64,000 nt of DNA from DASQZT01 sp963728965 (GTDB lineage: Bacteria > Acidobacteriota > Terriglobia > Bryobacterales > Bryobacteraceae). Position numbers and translations under genes: made by a program. The stretch is from NCBI GenBank assembly GCA_963728965.1, contig CAVSMH010000008.1, positions 248,001-312,000 on the forward strand, written 5' to 3'. Under the pieces are notes generated by a model. It saw only the letters and a list, made by a program, of their open reading frames with translations, did not search any database and was not told the origin of the DNA. The stretch's first letter is position 1. Every line of letters begins with the position of its first letter. Shown here in pieces: positions 1 through 8,985 of the stretch.

Positions 1-516
1 TGCTGCGATCTTCGCGTCGGGCGGGTAACGCAGGTTCTTCGATCCCGTCACGAGCACCTCGAAATCCGGGAAGGCGTTGCGCATCATCAGCCCGAGCCGG
101 TCGAGCGCACGCTGGGGGTCCCCCGCAGGCACCCGCGCCAGGGCGTCGGCCGGGCGCAGCAGGGACTGCATGCGATGGTTCAGCTCGGTGTTCACCAGGA
201 ACACCGCCACCTGTCCCACTACCGCCCAGCCGGCAAATCCCGCCAGCGTCAGGATCAGCACGATGGGCACGACCGCGATGAACAGATATGCGGCAATCAG
301 CCGGTTGCGCAGCCGCCAGATGGCTTTGCGCACGCCGCGACGCGCCACCCGAAACAGCGCCACAGCCGCCAGCACAAAGCCTGCCAGAGCTACCAGCGAT
401 TGCAGCAAGGGCAGAATGCGAGCGAAATACAGCACCGCGAAAATCAGCGTCAGCAGGAGAAAAAGCCGCTCTACGCGGCCCAGGCCGCGCCAGTACGCAC
501 CGTAGCCTTTCCCCAT
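1..516 (-). CDS. Membrane protein, N-terminal part (runs off the window)
   Basis: An open minus-strand frame begins at the ATG at 516 and stays open to base 1, giving 172 codons with no stop, so the C-terminus lies outside the window. The N-terminus has hydrophobic segments at about residues 17-36, 38-55 and 75-105, followed by a polar region with an arginine-rich loop (RRGVRKAIWRLRNRL) between them. This layout resembles the membrane-anchored N-terminus of acidobacterial sensor kinases or PP2C/SpoIIE-type phosphatases, but no catalytic domain is visible here, so the function is not assigned. It is divergent from the small secreted protein at 562 with a 45-bp gap. Confidence 0.7.
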   Translation of the reverse strand, partial: MGKGYGAYWRGLGRVERLFLLLTLIFAVLYFARILPLLQSLVALAGFVLAAVALFRVARRGVRKAIWRLRNRLIAAYLFIAVVPIVLILTLAGFAGWAVVGQVAVFLVNTELNHRMQSLLRPADALARVPAGDPQRALDRLGLMMRNAFPDFEVLVTGSKNLRYPPDAKIAA

Positions 517-549
517 GAATCCAGACTAGCGTACCCGAAAGCCGTACGG

Positions 550-555
550 TAGAAT
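550..555 (+). promoter_or_regulatory. -10 box (TAGAAT) for the small secreted protein
   Basis: TAGAAT ends 6 nt before the ATG at 562. Transcription would start at about the A of that ATG, so the mRNA would be leaderless. No good -35 or Shine-Dalgarno is visible. Confidence 0.5.
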
Positions 556-561
556 CGCAGG

Positions 562-951
562 ATGCAAATGCGAAACTTTCTTACCTGCGCCGTCCTGATC
601 GCCATTCTGGCCGGCGCTATGTTTGCCTTTGACGTGTCGGGTAGCTGGTCGGGCACCATGGCCATGGGCGACAACCAGGTCACCCTCAACTACACCTTCA
701 GACAGGACGGAGAGAAACTGTCCGGAACCGTGCAGGGGCCACAAGGAGAACCCCTCGCGCTGAACGAGGGCAAAGTGCAGGGCGACAAACTCTCGTTCAA
801 CATCACCGTTCAGACCCCCAATGGAGACATGAAGATATCGAGCGAAGGCACCATCAAGGGCGATGAAGAAATCACCCTGACTTCGAAGATGGTGGGCGCT
901 CCCGAAGGCATGCCCGAGATGCCTCCCATGACGCTGAAGAAGGCCAAGTAG
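562..951 (+). CDS. Small secreted beta-rich protein
   Basis: The 129-residue product has a signal peptide (about residues 1-22, hydrophobic core LTCAVLIAILAGAMFA) followed by an all-beta pattern starting DVSGSWSGTM. Short alternating strands carry a G-D-x-L-S-G-T-V-x-G repeat pattern typical of small lipocalin/calycin-like secreted domains in Acidobacteria. The ending PEMPPMTLKKAK is proline and lysine rich. An alternative ATG at 568 would only shorten the n-region. The 562 start is preferred because TAGAAT at 550 predicts transcription from this codon. A similar domain is fused to the SelA-like enzyme at 2659-4311. The function is unknown; binding of a small ligand is a guess from the fold. 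Confidence 0.8.
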   Translation: MQMRNFLTCAVLIAILAGAMFAFDVSGSWSGTMAMGDNQVTLNYTFRQDGEKLSGTVQGPQGEPLALNEGKVQGDKLSFNITVQTPNGDMKISSEGTIKGDEEITLTSKMVGAPEGMPEMPPMTLKKAK

Positions 952-1309
952 CAACCCGGTCCACGCGCCCGGGATTGGGCGCGCGCGAGCAGCGCCGCGG
1001 TTTCGTCGTACCAGGATCGACATTTCGGCCGCCAGTCACATCTCCAGGCGCCGCGGCACATGCTGCAAGGCGAGTCCTGTGCCTGCGCCCGGCGCGGGAG
1101 TCCCGGCGGCGCTTACCTCCACGCGGATGCGCCGCTCAGCCGACTTCAGCCGGGCGCTGATCCGCAGGCCCATCGCGCGGCTATCGGTAATTCCGGCCGA
1201 TTCGGGCTGGACGTGGCCAGCCCGGCTGAATGATCCGGCGCAAGGCAGCGTCGCGCCGTCCAACCGATATACTGGGGAATCCGACCCGCGGTGGACGCGG
1301 AAATCATCG
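952..1309. other. Non-coding gap upstream of the MFS carrier
   Basis: No convincing gene is seen in these 358 bases. The reading frame of the MFS gene stays open upstream for 77 codons, but that extension has no family character. A TATACT box at 1267-1272 is a possible -10 for the MFS gene. Confidence 0.5.
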
Positions 1310-2623
1310 ATGCGTAACACGCCGGCGGCTCCAAGACGCGCGCTTCCCAACCTGCGCTGGTGGATCGGCGGGCTGCTGTTCGCATCCACGGTCATCAACT
1401 ACATCGACCGGCAGACGCTCAGCGTTCTTGCTCCGCACCTGAAAACGGAGTTTGGCTGGAACAACTCCGACTGGGCGTGGATCGTGATCTCGTTCCGGAT
1501 TGCGTATGCGTTGATGCAGACCGTGGCGGGCCGGCTGCTCGACCGGTTCGGAACCCGGCGCGGATTGCTGCTGACGGTGAGTTGGTACTCCGCGGCGGCG
1601 GCGGTCACCTCGTTCGCGACGGGCTTCAAGAGTTTCATCGCGTGCCGATTCCTGCTCGGCACGGGAGAGGCCGCCAACTGGCCCGGCGCGACCAAAACCG
1701 TGGCGGAATGGTTCCCCAAGGCGGAACGGGGTTGGGCCGTGGCCTTGTTCGACAGCGGATCGTCCATCGGCGCTGCGATCGCTCCGTTCCTGGTGTATGG
1801 GATCTACCGAACCTTCGGAAGCTGGCGGCCGGTTTTCCTCGGCACCTCCCTGCTGGGCCTGATTTGGGTTCTGGCGTGGAAGGCCTTCTATCGATCTCCG
1901 GAGGAGCACCCCAACCTGGGACCCGCGGAGCTTGCGATGCTGCGGAAGGCGTGCGAAGAAGAGCGCCGCTCCGAGGTCCAGGCAGTGGCTTCCCCGGAGC
2001 GGCATCCTGCCTCATGGCGTGAGCTGCTGAGCTTGCGGGAGACCTGGGGAATCGTCCTGGGAAAATCGCTCACCGATCCGGTGTGGTTCTTCGTTACAGA
2101 TTGGTTCGCCATTTACCTGGTGTCCAAGGGATTCTCTCTGGAGAGCACGCTGCTGGGATTCTGGGCTCCCTTTCTGGCTGCCGATCTGGGCAACTTCTTC
2201 GGCGGCGGGCTTTCGAGCTACCTGATCCGGCGTGGCTGGCCGGTGTTGAAGGCGCGGAAACTGGTGGTGCTGATCTGCGGGCTCGGCATGACGCTCCTCA
2301 TCCCGACTACGTTGGTATCCTCGATGTTCGCCATCGTGGCCCTGTTCGCGGTCGCCACGTTTTCCTATTCCGCCTGGTCGACGATGGCCCTGGCGCTGCC
2401 GGCCGATCTGTATCCGAGCCAATCGGTGGCCTCGGTGAGTGGCTTGAGCGGCACCGGGGCGGGCATGGGGACCATCATCTCCACCTTCCTGATTGGCCGC
2501 ATTTCGGACCGTTACTCGTTCGAGCCGGTCCTGATCGGAGCCAGCCTCGTTCCCCTGGTAGCGACTGCGCTGGTCTTCCTGCTCATACGGGACCGGAGAC
2601 CCATCGCCGAACGCCGCGCATAG
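1310..2623 (+). CDS. MFS transporter, hexuronate/anion:cation symporter type
   Basis: The 437-residue protein fits the anion:cation symporter branch of the major facilitator superfamily (ExuT-like). The start at 1310 gives the usual short cytoplasmic head and first helix, with the signature INYIDRQTLSVLAPHLK after helix 1. The loop after helix 2 has GRLLDRFGTRRG, the conserved MFS motif A form. About twelve hydrophobic helices are separated by a charged central loop (residues ~200-230). The likely substrates are hexuronates or other sugar acids taken up with a cation across the inner membrane. It is convergent with a SelA-like enzyme whose relatives handle amino-sugar acids, which fits sugar-acid use. 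The exact substrate cannot be read from the sequence. Confidence 0.88.
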   Translation: MRNTPAAPRRALPNLRWWIGGLLFASTVINYIDRQTLSVLAPHLKTEFGWNNSDWAWIVISFRIAYALMQTVAGRLLDRFGTRRGLLLTVSWYSAAAAVTSFATGFKSFIACRFLLGTGEAANWPGATKTVAEWFPKAERGWAVALFDSGSSIGAAIAPFLVYGIYRTFGSWRPVFLGTSLLGLIWVLAWKAFYRSPEEHPNLGPAELAMLRKACEEERRSEVQAVASPERHPASWRELLSLRETWGIVLGKSLTDPVWFFVTDWFAIYLVSKGFSLESTLLGFWAPFLAADLGNFFGGGLSSYLIRRGWPVLKARKLVVLICGLGMTLLIPTTLVSSMFAIVALFAVATFSYSAWSTMALALPADLYPSQSVASVSGLSGTGAGMGTIISTFLIGRISDRYSFEPVLIGASLVPLVATALVFLLIRDRRPIAERRA

Positions 2624-2658
2624 GGACGAGCCACTCCGCAACGCGATTCCGCGGGCCG

Positions 2659-4311
2659 TTACCCGGCGTCGCCTCCCCGGTTCCCGAAGACGTGCCTTTT
2701 GGCCGTCCACGTGGCGCCCAGGTACTCACCCATGTCGAGCGTGCCCGCCATCGTATCCTTGTCGAGCTTTCCCGAAAACCGGTAGGAGAGCGCGGCGCCG
2801 TGCACTTCGCCCACACTGCTCGACAGGGCCACTTCATCGGCGGAGATGGCGCCGGAGCAGTCGCGGGTGACGAATGCACCCTGATGCGTTCCGGCGATCT
2901 GGTTGCCCTGTTGTTTCAGGTGGAGGATCTCGTCGGAGGCGCCCGCCGCAAACTCGATGTGGACATCCCAACGGCCGGTGAGGTCGCCCGCGGGCTCCCG
3001 CGGCGGCTCGGCTTTCTTCGCCGGACGCGGCGCCGAGAGAATCTCATGAAGGCGATCGGCGACAATCTTGTCCTCTCCCGGCGACATCATGTAGGCCGTT
3101 ATCGAGATGCTGGTTTGATTGCCGGAGCGTCCGCCTCTTCCGCCACCGCCACCCGAACCGCCCAGCACGATGCGCGGCTCGGTGGTGTCGAGGATGCGAG
3201 CCACCTCCGCTCCGGTGATGCCGAGCTTGGCAGGGTCCCAACTGATCGACAGGCCCGGGCTGTGATTGGAAAGCCCGCGCGGCTCCCGGACGGCTCCGGT
3301 GACGCCTTCGATTTGGGACACCCGGGCCGCGATGTGGTTCATCCAGGAGGTCCACATTTCCATCTCGGCCTTGTGGTCGCGCTTCATCCACATCTCGACG
3401 GCCATGAGCATTCCCATCGCCTCCTCCTTGCCGACCTTCATGGTGCGGCCGTGGCCGTGATGGGGAGCGCTCACCACCCATGCCGCCTTGACGAGATCCT
3501 TGCGTCCCAACAGGATTCCGGCGCATTGTGGCCCGCGGATGCACTTACCGCCGCTGTAGCCGACCAGGGTGGCGCCCCTTTGCAGGTGCACGTTAGGCAC
3601 AGTCAGCAGCTCGGCAGCGGCATCCACCAGAACCGGAACGTTCCTCTTTTTGGCAATACTGTAGATGGCATCGTAGGGCAGGGGTCCGCTTTCGGCCCTG
3701 GGCCCGGCGAACACATAGACCATCGCGACCTTCGGTCCGAGCGCGGCCTCATACTCGGCGGCATCGCGGACTTCGATGATCCGGACGCCGGCCGACCGGA
3801 CCGCCTGGTCGTATTCGTTGCGCGAGTGCGCCGGGATGACGACTTCGTCCTTAGGAAAACCGGCCAGGTTGGGAACCTGCACCAGCAGTTCGGGATTGCC
3901 ACCGGTGACGCAGGCGGTGGTGGCGTGGGCCAGGCCGGCCGCGCAACCGGAGGACACCATGCCCCATTCCGCTCCGGTCAACTCCGCGAGCCGCGTGCCG
4001 ACCCCTTCCATGAGCTCATCGAGCTGTACGAAATGCTGCGCGGCGGCGTCTTTGGCGGCCCGCACTTCCGGCAGTTCCAACGAACCTCCGACCACGGTCA
4101 AGGTGCCCCGGCAATTGATGAGCGGCCGGACGCCGATGGACTGGTAAATATCGGGACCGACGCGAAGGCCCCCGGAAGCGGGCGCGGCCGCCGCCCTCTG
4201 GCCGCGGAGAAACGCCGGTGCGGCGGCGATCAGGCCGCCTCGCCGGAACAACTCGCGGCGGCTCAACTGACCCAGGTACCGCTCGAATGAACTCTTGATC
4301 GAATGCAACAT
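2659..4311 (-). CDS. SelA-like PLP enzyme with C-terminal calycin-like domain, Tat-exported
   Basis: The 550-residue protein begins with a twin-arginine signal (SRRELFRRGGLIAAAPAFL). A fold-type I PLP domain (about residues 55-430) follows, of the SelA/DgaE-related family rather than true selenocysteine synthase. The PLP lysine is Lys256 in SGGKCIRGPQ. A glycine-rich stretch (GGSGGGGGRGGRSG) precedes the end of this domain. The last ~105 residues (DLTGRWDVHIEF onward) form an extra all-beta domain resembling the secreted protein at 562. Relatives include ammonia-lyases of amino-sugar acids, but the substrate here is unknown. The start at 4311 has a strong GGGAGGG ribosome site. It is the third gene of an operon with the CBM9-like protein (30-bp gap) and the TonB receptor. 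Confidence 0.85.
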   Translation of the reverse strand: MLHSIKSSFERYLGQLSRRELFRRGGLIAAAPAFLRGQRAAAAPASGGLRVGPDIYQSIGVRPLINCRGTLTVVGGSLELPEVRAAKDAAAQHFVQLDELMEGVGTRLAELTGAEWGMVSSGCAAGLAHATTACVTGGNPELLVQVPNLAGFPKDEVVIPAHSRNEYDQAVRSAGVRIIEVRDAAEYEAALGPKVAMVYVFAGPRAESGPLPYDAIYSIAKKRNVPVLVDAAAELLTVPNVHLQRGATLVGYSGGKCIRGPQCAGILLGRKDLVKAAWVVSAPHHGHGRTMKVGKEEAMGMLMAVEMWMKRDHKAEMEMWTSWMNHIAARVSQIEGVTGAVREPRGLSNHSPGLSISWDPAKLGITGAEVARILDTTEPRIVLGGSGGGGGRGGRSGNQTSISITAYMMSPGEDKIVADRLHEILSAPRPAKKAEPPREPAGDLTGRWDVHIEFAAGASDEILHLKQQGNQIAGTHQGAFVTRDCSGAISADEVALSSSVGEVHGAALSYRFSGKLDKDTMAGTLDMGEYLGATWTAKRHVFGNRGGDAG

Positions 4312-4341
4312 AATCCCTCCCTCGCTTGCGGCCGGCCGGAT

Positions 4342-5076
4342 TCACCTGCCGAATATCAAGGTACCGAAATTTTCGGGTACGTGGTTGGGGTCCCGGTTGA
4401 CGACGCAGGTAGGTTGCCAGCACATAAAACGACGCTGGGGGTCGGGGCCTTCGCCGTCGATGCGATACAGGTTGGCGCGCCAGCGGGTTCCGGGCTTGAT
4501 TTCTTTTTCGCTGACGGATTTCAGCGGAATGCGGCAGGCCGCATACCAGACCTTCGCCTTCGCGTCGATGCGCGCCGTGGTCTTCCAGCCCGACCGCCAG
4601 TTGCGGCCCTGGCCGCGATGATCGAGATCGATGGCCAGGTCGATCCAGTCGGCGGTGGGAGCGATCTCAAATTCGCGGTAGTGGCGAATGTTTTCCCAAT
4701 CGTCGCCCAGGAACATTTCCACTACATCCCGGTCCCACAGTCCGCGGCGCGGCTGATCGTTCCGCGGCGGTTCAAAGATGTTGAGTGAGCGGTAGGGACA
4801 GATGAACAGCAGGTACAGATCGCTGTCGGTCCAGAACCCGCGGATTTCCGTCTTGAGGTCCGGATAGTCCACGGTGTGGGTGCAGTCCCTGCTCATCGCG
4901 GCCGCATTCGCGCTTCGCCACATAGCGGACTGCGGATCGGAACTGAGCTCGGGCGCGGACGATTGGTGAGCGATCGTGAAGCTGGCCGTCGGCTGCGTAA
5001 CTTCGCACACCGGGGCGGGTTGGGCCAGCAGGGCCGGCAGCGCCAGCCCTGCAAGCAAGTAAGGCAAATGCTTCAA
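4342..5076 (-). CDS. Secreted CBM9-like carbohydrate-binding protein
   Basis: The 244-residue protein has a signal peptide (MKHLPYLLAGLALPALLAQP) and then one beta-sandwich of the family-9 carbohydrate-binding type. Recognisable pieces are the strand FWTDSDLYLLFICPY, the loop LWDRDVVEMFLGDD, and the C-terminal RWRANLYRIDG. These are the conserved elements of CBM9-like proteins that follow receptors in Acidobacteria. It lies 10 bp after the TonB receptor gene on the same strand and probably works with it at the cell surface or in the periplasm, binding a glycan. No catalytic domain is present. The ribosome site is AGGAGAG upstream of the ATG at 5076. Confidence 0.82.
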   Translation of the reverse strand: MKHLPYLLAGLALPALLAQPAPVCEVTQPTASFTIAHQSSAPELSSDPQSAMWRSANAAAMSRDCTHTVDYPDLKTEIRGFWTDSDLYLLFICPYRSLNIFEPPRNDQPRRGLWDRDVVEMFLGDDWENIRHYREFEIAPTADWIDLAIDLDHRGQGRNWRSGWKTTARIDAKAKVWYAACRIPLKSVSEKEIKPGTRWRANLYRIDGEGPDPQRRFMCWQPTCVVNRDPNHVPENFGTLIFGR

Positions 5077-5086
5077 ACCTTCTCTC

Positions 5087-8000
5087 CTACCAGAGGAACT
5101 TGGCGCTCACCTGGCCGATGCGTCCAGACGAACGGGCGCCGGTGACGCGTCCGAAGGTCGAGCTGGTGAAGCTGCCGGTGGGGCTGTTGAACTGCGCGTG
5201 TTCGAGCGCGTTGAAGAACTCGGCGCGGATCAGGAAAGACATGCTTTCCCGCACCCGGGTGGCCTTCTGAACGCCCAAGTCGAAGTTCTCGATGCCCGGG
5301 CCATGGAAGAAGCGCACGTTGGACGTTCCCTGAATGCCCAGCCCGCCGTTGGCGGTGGTGACGCTGGTTCCCTCCGAAACGAAGGCGCTCTTATTGAAAT
5401 ACGTGTGATTGGGCGTGTTGCGCACGTCCTGGGTGATGACCAGTCCGCCGATATAGTCGGGGTGATCCACCCCGCCGGCCCCGGTCAGGGAGCGGTCGCC
5501 GCTCTGCGAGATGGAGATGGGGAACCCCGTGGCGAAGCGGGTGATTCCGTTGATCGACCAGCCTTGCGTCAGGCGCCGCGGAAGCGCGCCCAGGCGATCG
5601 AACGGAATAGCGTAATTGTAGCTGGCCACGAAGTTGTGGGTGCTGTCCCAGGTGGAAAGGCCGCGGCTCAGCCGGAAATTCGAGAAGTTCATGGTGGTGA
5701 AGCTGGAGGCATTGTCCATGGACTTGCTGAGGGTATAGCTGGCCAGGAAGGTGAGGCCGCGGGCGCTGCGCTGCAGCGTCACCTGCAACGCGTTGTAGAG
5801 AGAGTTCGCGTTAGTGGCTTCGTAGGTGTTCTGGCCGAAGAACTCCGAGCCGAGCGGGTAGCGGGTTCCGATGACCTTGCTGCCGTCCGGCCGGGTGAAG
5901 GTAGTGTTCTCCTGGTTCGGACCGCACTGAGTGGTTCCCGCCTTTACACCGGCTCCCCGCAGGCTCAGGCACAGGGCTGCGTCTCCCGGATTGGCTTCGT
6001 ACTGTGCGAAGAGTTTGTGGCCGGCGGTGCCCACATAGGCCAGCGTCATCACGGTATCGGAAGTGACCTGCCGCTGGATGGAGAAGTTGAAGTGCTCGGC
6101 GTAAGGCAGCTTGTTTCCCGGCATGTATCCCGGTGAACTGGTGATCGGCAGGAACACCGACCAGTCGACGTTCTTGATGGAAGGCGAGCCCGGGACGGGG
6201 ACCACGAACGGGAATCGCTGGTTCTGCGAGCTGCCATCCGCGCGGGTGAGGAACGGCTGGTCGAACAGGGGCGGATTGATGCTCACCCAGTACAGGCCGT
6301 AAGGGGCGTCGGCGACTTCAATGAACAAGCCGGCGTCCTGGATGGCGGTGTAGTACATGCCTGCGCCGACGCGAATGGCGGTTTTGCCGGGGCCCCCGAG
6401 GATTTTTCCGAGCAGGCCGCCGGCGGTCGGCGACCACGCCAGCCCGAGGCGCGGGCCGAAGTCCCTCCAGGTGGTTGGCGCGAGCGTCGAAGGAATGGGC
6501 TTGCCGCCCGGCAATCCCGGATCGCCCGGCACCAGCCAACCCTTGGGAGCGCCCGGAAAAACGGTGGACTGCACGCCGGGAACGATGGTCTGAATCTTAT
6601 TCTGGGTGTCGTACCAGGGCATGCTTACTTCCCAGCGCAAGCCAAAGTTCAGGGTGAAGTTGGGCCGCACGCGCCAGGAATCCTGGGCGAACGCCGCTCC
6701 GTACCGGCTGCGCGAGTCGAGCACTTGCAATGCTGCCTGGATGTACTCGGCGGGAGCGCCCAGGAGGAAATCGGCCACATCGTGGCCGGTCTCGGTGCCA
6801 TCGAAGCTGAAGTTCCCGTTGGGGGCATAGACGTTCCGCTCGTTGATTTGCAGGTAGCGGAAATCGCCGCCGAACTTGAGCGCGTGCTTCCCGCGAACCA
6901 TCGAGAAGGTGTCGGCCAGGTGCCAGGTGTTGTTGTACTGTCCGGTGGCCTGGATGTTGCGGCCGAAGCTGAAGTTGACCTGGCCGGAGAGCGAGATGGG
7001 CGGCACGGATTCCCAGTTGGAGGGACCGGAGCTGATGATTCCCAGCGTGCCCGGTCCGGTATTGAAACCGAGGCTGGAAAGACTCACATTTGAATCCGTG
7101 GGCTGCGTGCCGGAAGAGGCGGAACGGGTGAAATCGACGCGTGCTTCGTTCACCGCCGAGGGCCCCAGGGTGAGCGTGTTGGAAAGGATGCCCTGCTGCG
7201 CCCGGACAGGTTGAGTGGTCCCGAAATTGCCGTACTGCGGGCCGTAGGTGCCCGGGCTGACGGCGGTGGCGTTATTCATGTGCCAGTAACCGTACCATCG
7301 GCCGGTCTTGCTGTTCTCGAAGTCCACACGCTGGCCCCACTTGTCTTCGTTGTTGGTGCTGATGATGCTGGGCGGGTTGAAGGTGGTGGTCCCGGCGTTG
7401 GGGACCGGGATGTAATTTTTGAACAGGTTCACAGCGATGGGTGAGAACGCCTTGGCTGGAATCACCCCGTTGGGAAAAACGCAATCCGCCGTGGATACGC
7501 ACTTTGACGAGCTGTAGGGCTCATTGGCTGTAACAGTGTAACCGAGCCGTTGGGTCAGGACCTGGGCCCAGTACGGTCCGCTGACGACCTCGCTCAGATC
7601 GCCCGGACTGAAGTTGCCGTTGCGCATATCGACGCTGGGCAACTGGCTCAGGCTGCCGGAAGAGCCGCGGTGCTGGCGGGTCCCCTGGTAATCGGTAAAC
7701 CAGAACAGCTTGTTCTTGATGGCCGGGCCACCCACTGCATAGCCGAACTGGTTTCGTTTCAGGACGGGCACGCCGGAATCGAAGAAACCCCGCGCGTCGA
7801 GTGCGTTGTTGCGGAGGAATTCGAACGCCGACCCGTGAATCCCATTGGTGCCCGACTTGGTGATCGCGTTCATGATGGCGCCGCTGAAGCGCCCGTACTC
7901 GGCATCGAAGCCGTTGGTGATGAGGCGAAACTCGGACACCGAATCGAGGTTGGGAATGACCGCGGCGCCGAAGTTTCGCCCCTCGTTCACATCGCCTCCG

Positions 8001-8578
8001 TTGACATAGAACGCGTTGGATCCCTCCCGCTGGCCGTTCACGGAGATGTTGCCCGTGGCGGACGAGGTGGGTGCCACACCGGCCTGGATGGACAAGAGGT
8101 CAATGTAGCTGCGGCCGTTCAGCGGCAGGTTGACAATGGCCTTTTCTTCAATCACCGTGCCTAGCTGCGTGCTGGTGGTTTCCACCTGAACGGCGTTGGC
8201 GCTGACCTCCACCTGCTGTTCCAGGCTGCCCACGTTCATGGTCACATCGACCCGGCGTTCCTGATTGACCTGAAGCACGACATGATCGGCGATGTATTTG
8301 CGGAATCCCGGCTGGGTCGCTTCCACGCGATAGCTGCCCACCGGAAGAGCCAGGAAACGATAGTCTCCGGAGGTGTCCGCGTGGGTGGTTTGAACCAGAT
8401 TCGTCTCCGAGTTGGTGATCGTGATGATCACGTTTGGCATGGATGCGCCGCTTGCGTCCCGCACTGTTCCCAAGATGGTGCCGGTGATGTCGGCCCGCAG
8501 AACGACCTGTCGGGCGGCCATCAATATGCAAAGGGTGAGTCCTGCCTTAACGATTGCTCGAATGCGCGCGTTGATCAT
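5087..8578 (-). CDS. TonB-dependent receptor, Oar-like, with carboxypeptidase-regulatory domain
   Basis: This is an outer-membrane receptor of about 1163 residues. After a signal peptide (~1-29) comes a carboxypeptidase-regulatory-like beta-sandwich (ITGTILGTVRDASGASMPNV, ~30-115), then a plug domain (~120-230; LNGRSYIDLLSIQAGV), then a long beta-barrel that ends with an aromatic residue (VSAKFLW). The frame is open to 8650, but the start at 8578 is chosen because GGAAGGG lies 6 nt before it and a normal signal peptide follows. Such proteins import or bind large ligands such as glycans or peptides with TonB energy. It is the first gene of an operon with the CBM9-like and SelA-like genes. A TATAAA box on the minus strand near 8675-8686 may be its -10. 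Confidence 0.9.
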   Translation of the reverse strand: MINARIRAIVKAGLTLCILMAARQVVLRADITGTILGTVRDASGASMPNVIITITNSETNLVQTTHADTSGDYRFLALPVGSYRVEATQPGFRKYIADHVVLQVNQERRVDVTMNVGSLEQQVEVSANAVQVETTSTQLGTVIEEKAIVNLPLNGRSYIDLLSIQAGVAPTSSATGNISVNGQREGSNAFYVNGGDVNEGRNFGAAVIPNLDSVSEFRLITNGFDAEYGRFSGAIMNAITKSGTNGIHGSAFEFLRNNALDARGFFDSGVPVLKRNQFGYAVGGPAIKNKLFWFTDYQGTRQHRGSSGSLSQLPSVDMRNGNFSPGDLSEVVSGPYWAQVLTQRLGYTVTANEPYSSSKCVSTADCVFPNGVIPAKAFSPIAVNLFKNYIPVPNAGTTTFNPPSIISTNNEDKWGQRVDFENSKTGRWYGYWHMNNATAVSPGTYGPQYGNFGTTQPVRAQQGILSNTLTLGPSAVNEARVDFTRSASSGTQPTDSNVSLSSLGFNTGPGTLGIISSGPSNWESVPPISLSGQVNFSFGRNIQATGQYNNTWHLADTFSMVRGKHALKFGGDFRYLQINERNVYAPNGNFSFDGTETGHDVADFLLGAPAEYIQAALQVLDSRSRYGAAFAQDSWRVRPNFTLNFGLRWEVSMPWYDTQNKIQTIVPGVQSTVFPGAPKGWLVPGDPGLPGGKPIPSTLAPTTWRDFGPRLGLAWSPTAGGLLGKILGGPGKTAIRVGAGMYYTAIQDAGLFIEVADAPYGLYWVSINPPLFDQPFLTRADGSSQNQRFPFVVPVPGSPSIKNVDWSVFLPITSSPGYMPGNKLPYAEHFNFSIQRQVTSDTVMTLAYVGTAGHKLFAQYEANPGDAALCLSLRGAGVKAGTTQCGPNQENTTFTRPDGSKVIGTRYPLGSEFFGQNTYEATNANSLYNALQVTLQRSARGLTFLASYTLSKSMDNASSFTTMNFSNFRLSRGLSTWDSTHNFVASYNYAIPFDRLGALPRRLTQGWSINGITRFATGFPISISQSGDRSLTGAGGVDHPDYIGGLVITQDVRNTPNHTYFNKSAFVSEGTSVTTANGGLGIQGTSNVRFFHGPGIENFDLGVQKATRVRESMSFLIRAEFFNALEHAQFNSPTGSFTSSTFGRVTGARSSGRIGQVSAKFLW

Positions 8579-8832
8579 ATGCCCTTCCACTTCTCCCCCC
8601 ACCTGCCAAAGGATCCCGGTTATTCTCCGAGAGCGACGGGGTTTCTGCAAAAAAGCAGGCCCCGTAGTATTAGGGATTTATACTCCTGGCGTGTCCCGAT
8701 TGCAATGGGCTCCGCGCGGTGCCAACGGATCGGTCCGCGAGTCTCGACTGGACGGACGCGGCCTGCCGGTGATGCACGTGGTAGCTGCGTCAAATCCTCC
8801 GGGATGAATCACGTCCGGCTCCGACAGGTCCT

Positions 8833-8847
8833 CGGACACCGTGTCCG
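8833..8847. promoter_or_regulatory. Palindrome CGGACAC-C-GTGTCCG, possible operator
   Basis: Two perfect 7-bp arms flank one base (17 bp if the outer T/A pair is counted). A one-base loop is too short for an RNA hairpin, so a dimeric DNA-binding protein site is more likely. It lies between the divergent TonB receptor and VOC genes. The rest of 8579-8913 shows no gene. Confidence 0.35.
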
Positions 8848-8913
8848 AAAATCGGCGCTCGACCAGCGTTCTTCCCCAACCCGCTAAAGTTCGGGACGAA
8901 AAGGACCGATCCA

Positions 8914-8976
8914 ATGGGCATGTCTACGGAACCGATCATCATCATCGTAACCGGCCTTTGCTTTTTGCTGGGCTAG
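8914..8976 (+). CDS. Small hydrophobic peptide, 20 residues (copy 1)
   Basis: ATG at 8914 to TAG at 8974 encodes a 20-residue peptide: a polar head MGMSTEP, then the hydrophobic core IIIIVTGLCFLLG, long enough for a short membrane helix. AAAAGGA lies about 7 nt before the start and is a good ribosome site. The same ORF at 49207-49269 differs by one silent change (Ile codon) and one conservative change (Phe to Leu), which suggests selection on the peptide. The stop codon overlaps the TAGAAT box of the next gene. It could be a membrane micropeptide or a leader peptide. The function is unknown. Confidence 0.45.
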   Translation: MGMSTEPIIIIVTGLCFLLG

Positions 8977-8979
8977 AAT
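8974..8979 (+). promoter_or_regulatory. -10 box (TAGAAT) of the VOC gene
   Basis: TAGAAT ends 6 nt before the ATG at 8986, so transcription would begin at the start codon. Its first three bases are also the stop codon of the small ORF. Confidence 0.5.
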
Positions 8980-8985
8980 CAACTC

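Noticed and set aside
2083..4290. A 735-codon plus-strand frame
   Set aside because: It crosses the MFS 3' end and runs antisense to the SelA-like gene. Composition is artefactual and there is no start context.
2659..4311. Calling the SelA-like gene a true selenocysteine synthase to support the selenoprotein
   Set aside because: It carries an export signal and an extra beta domain and is closer to the DgaE-like branch. It is not evidence for Sec machinery.
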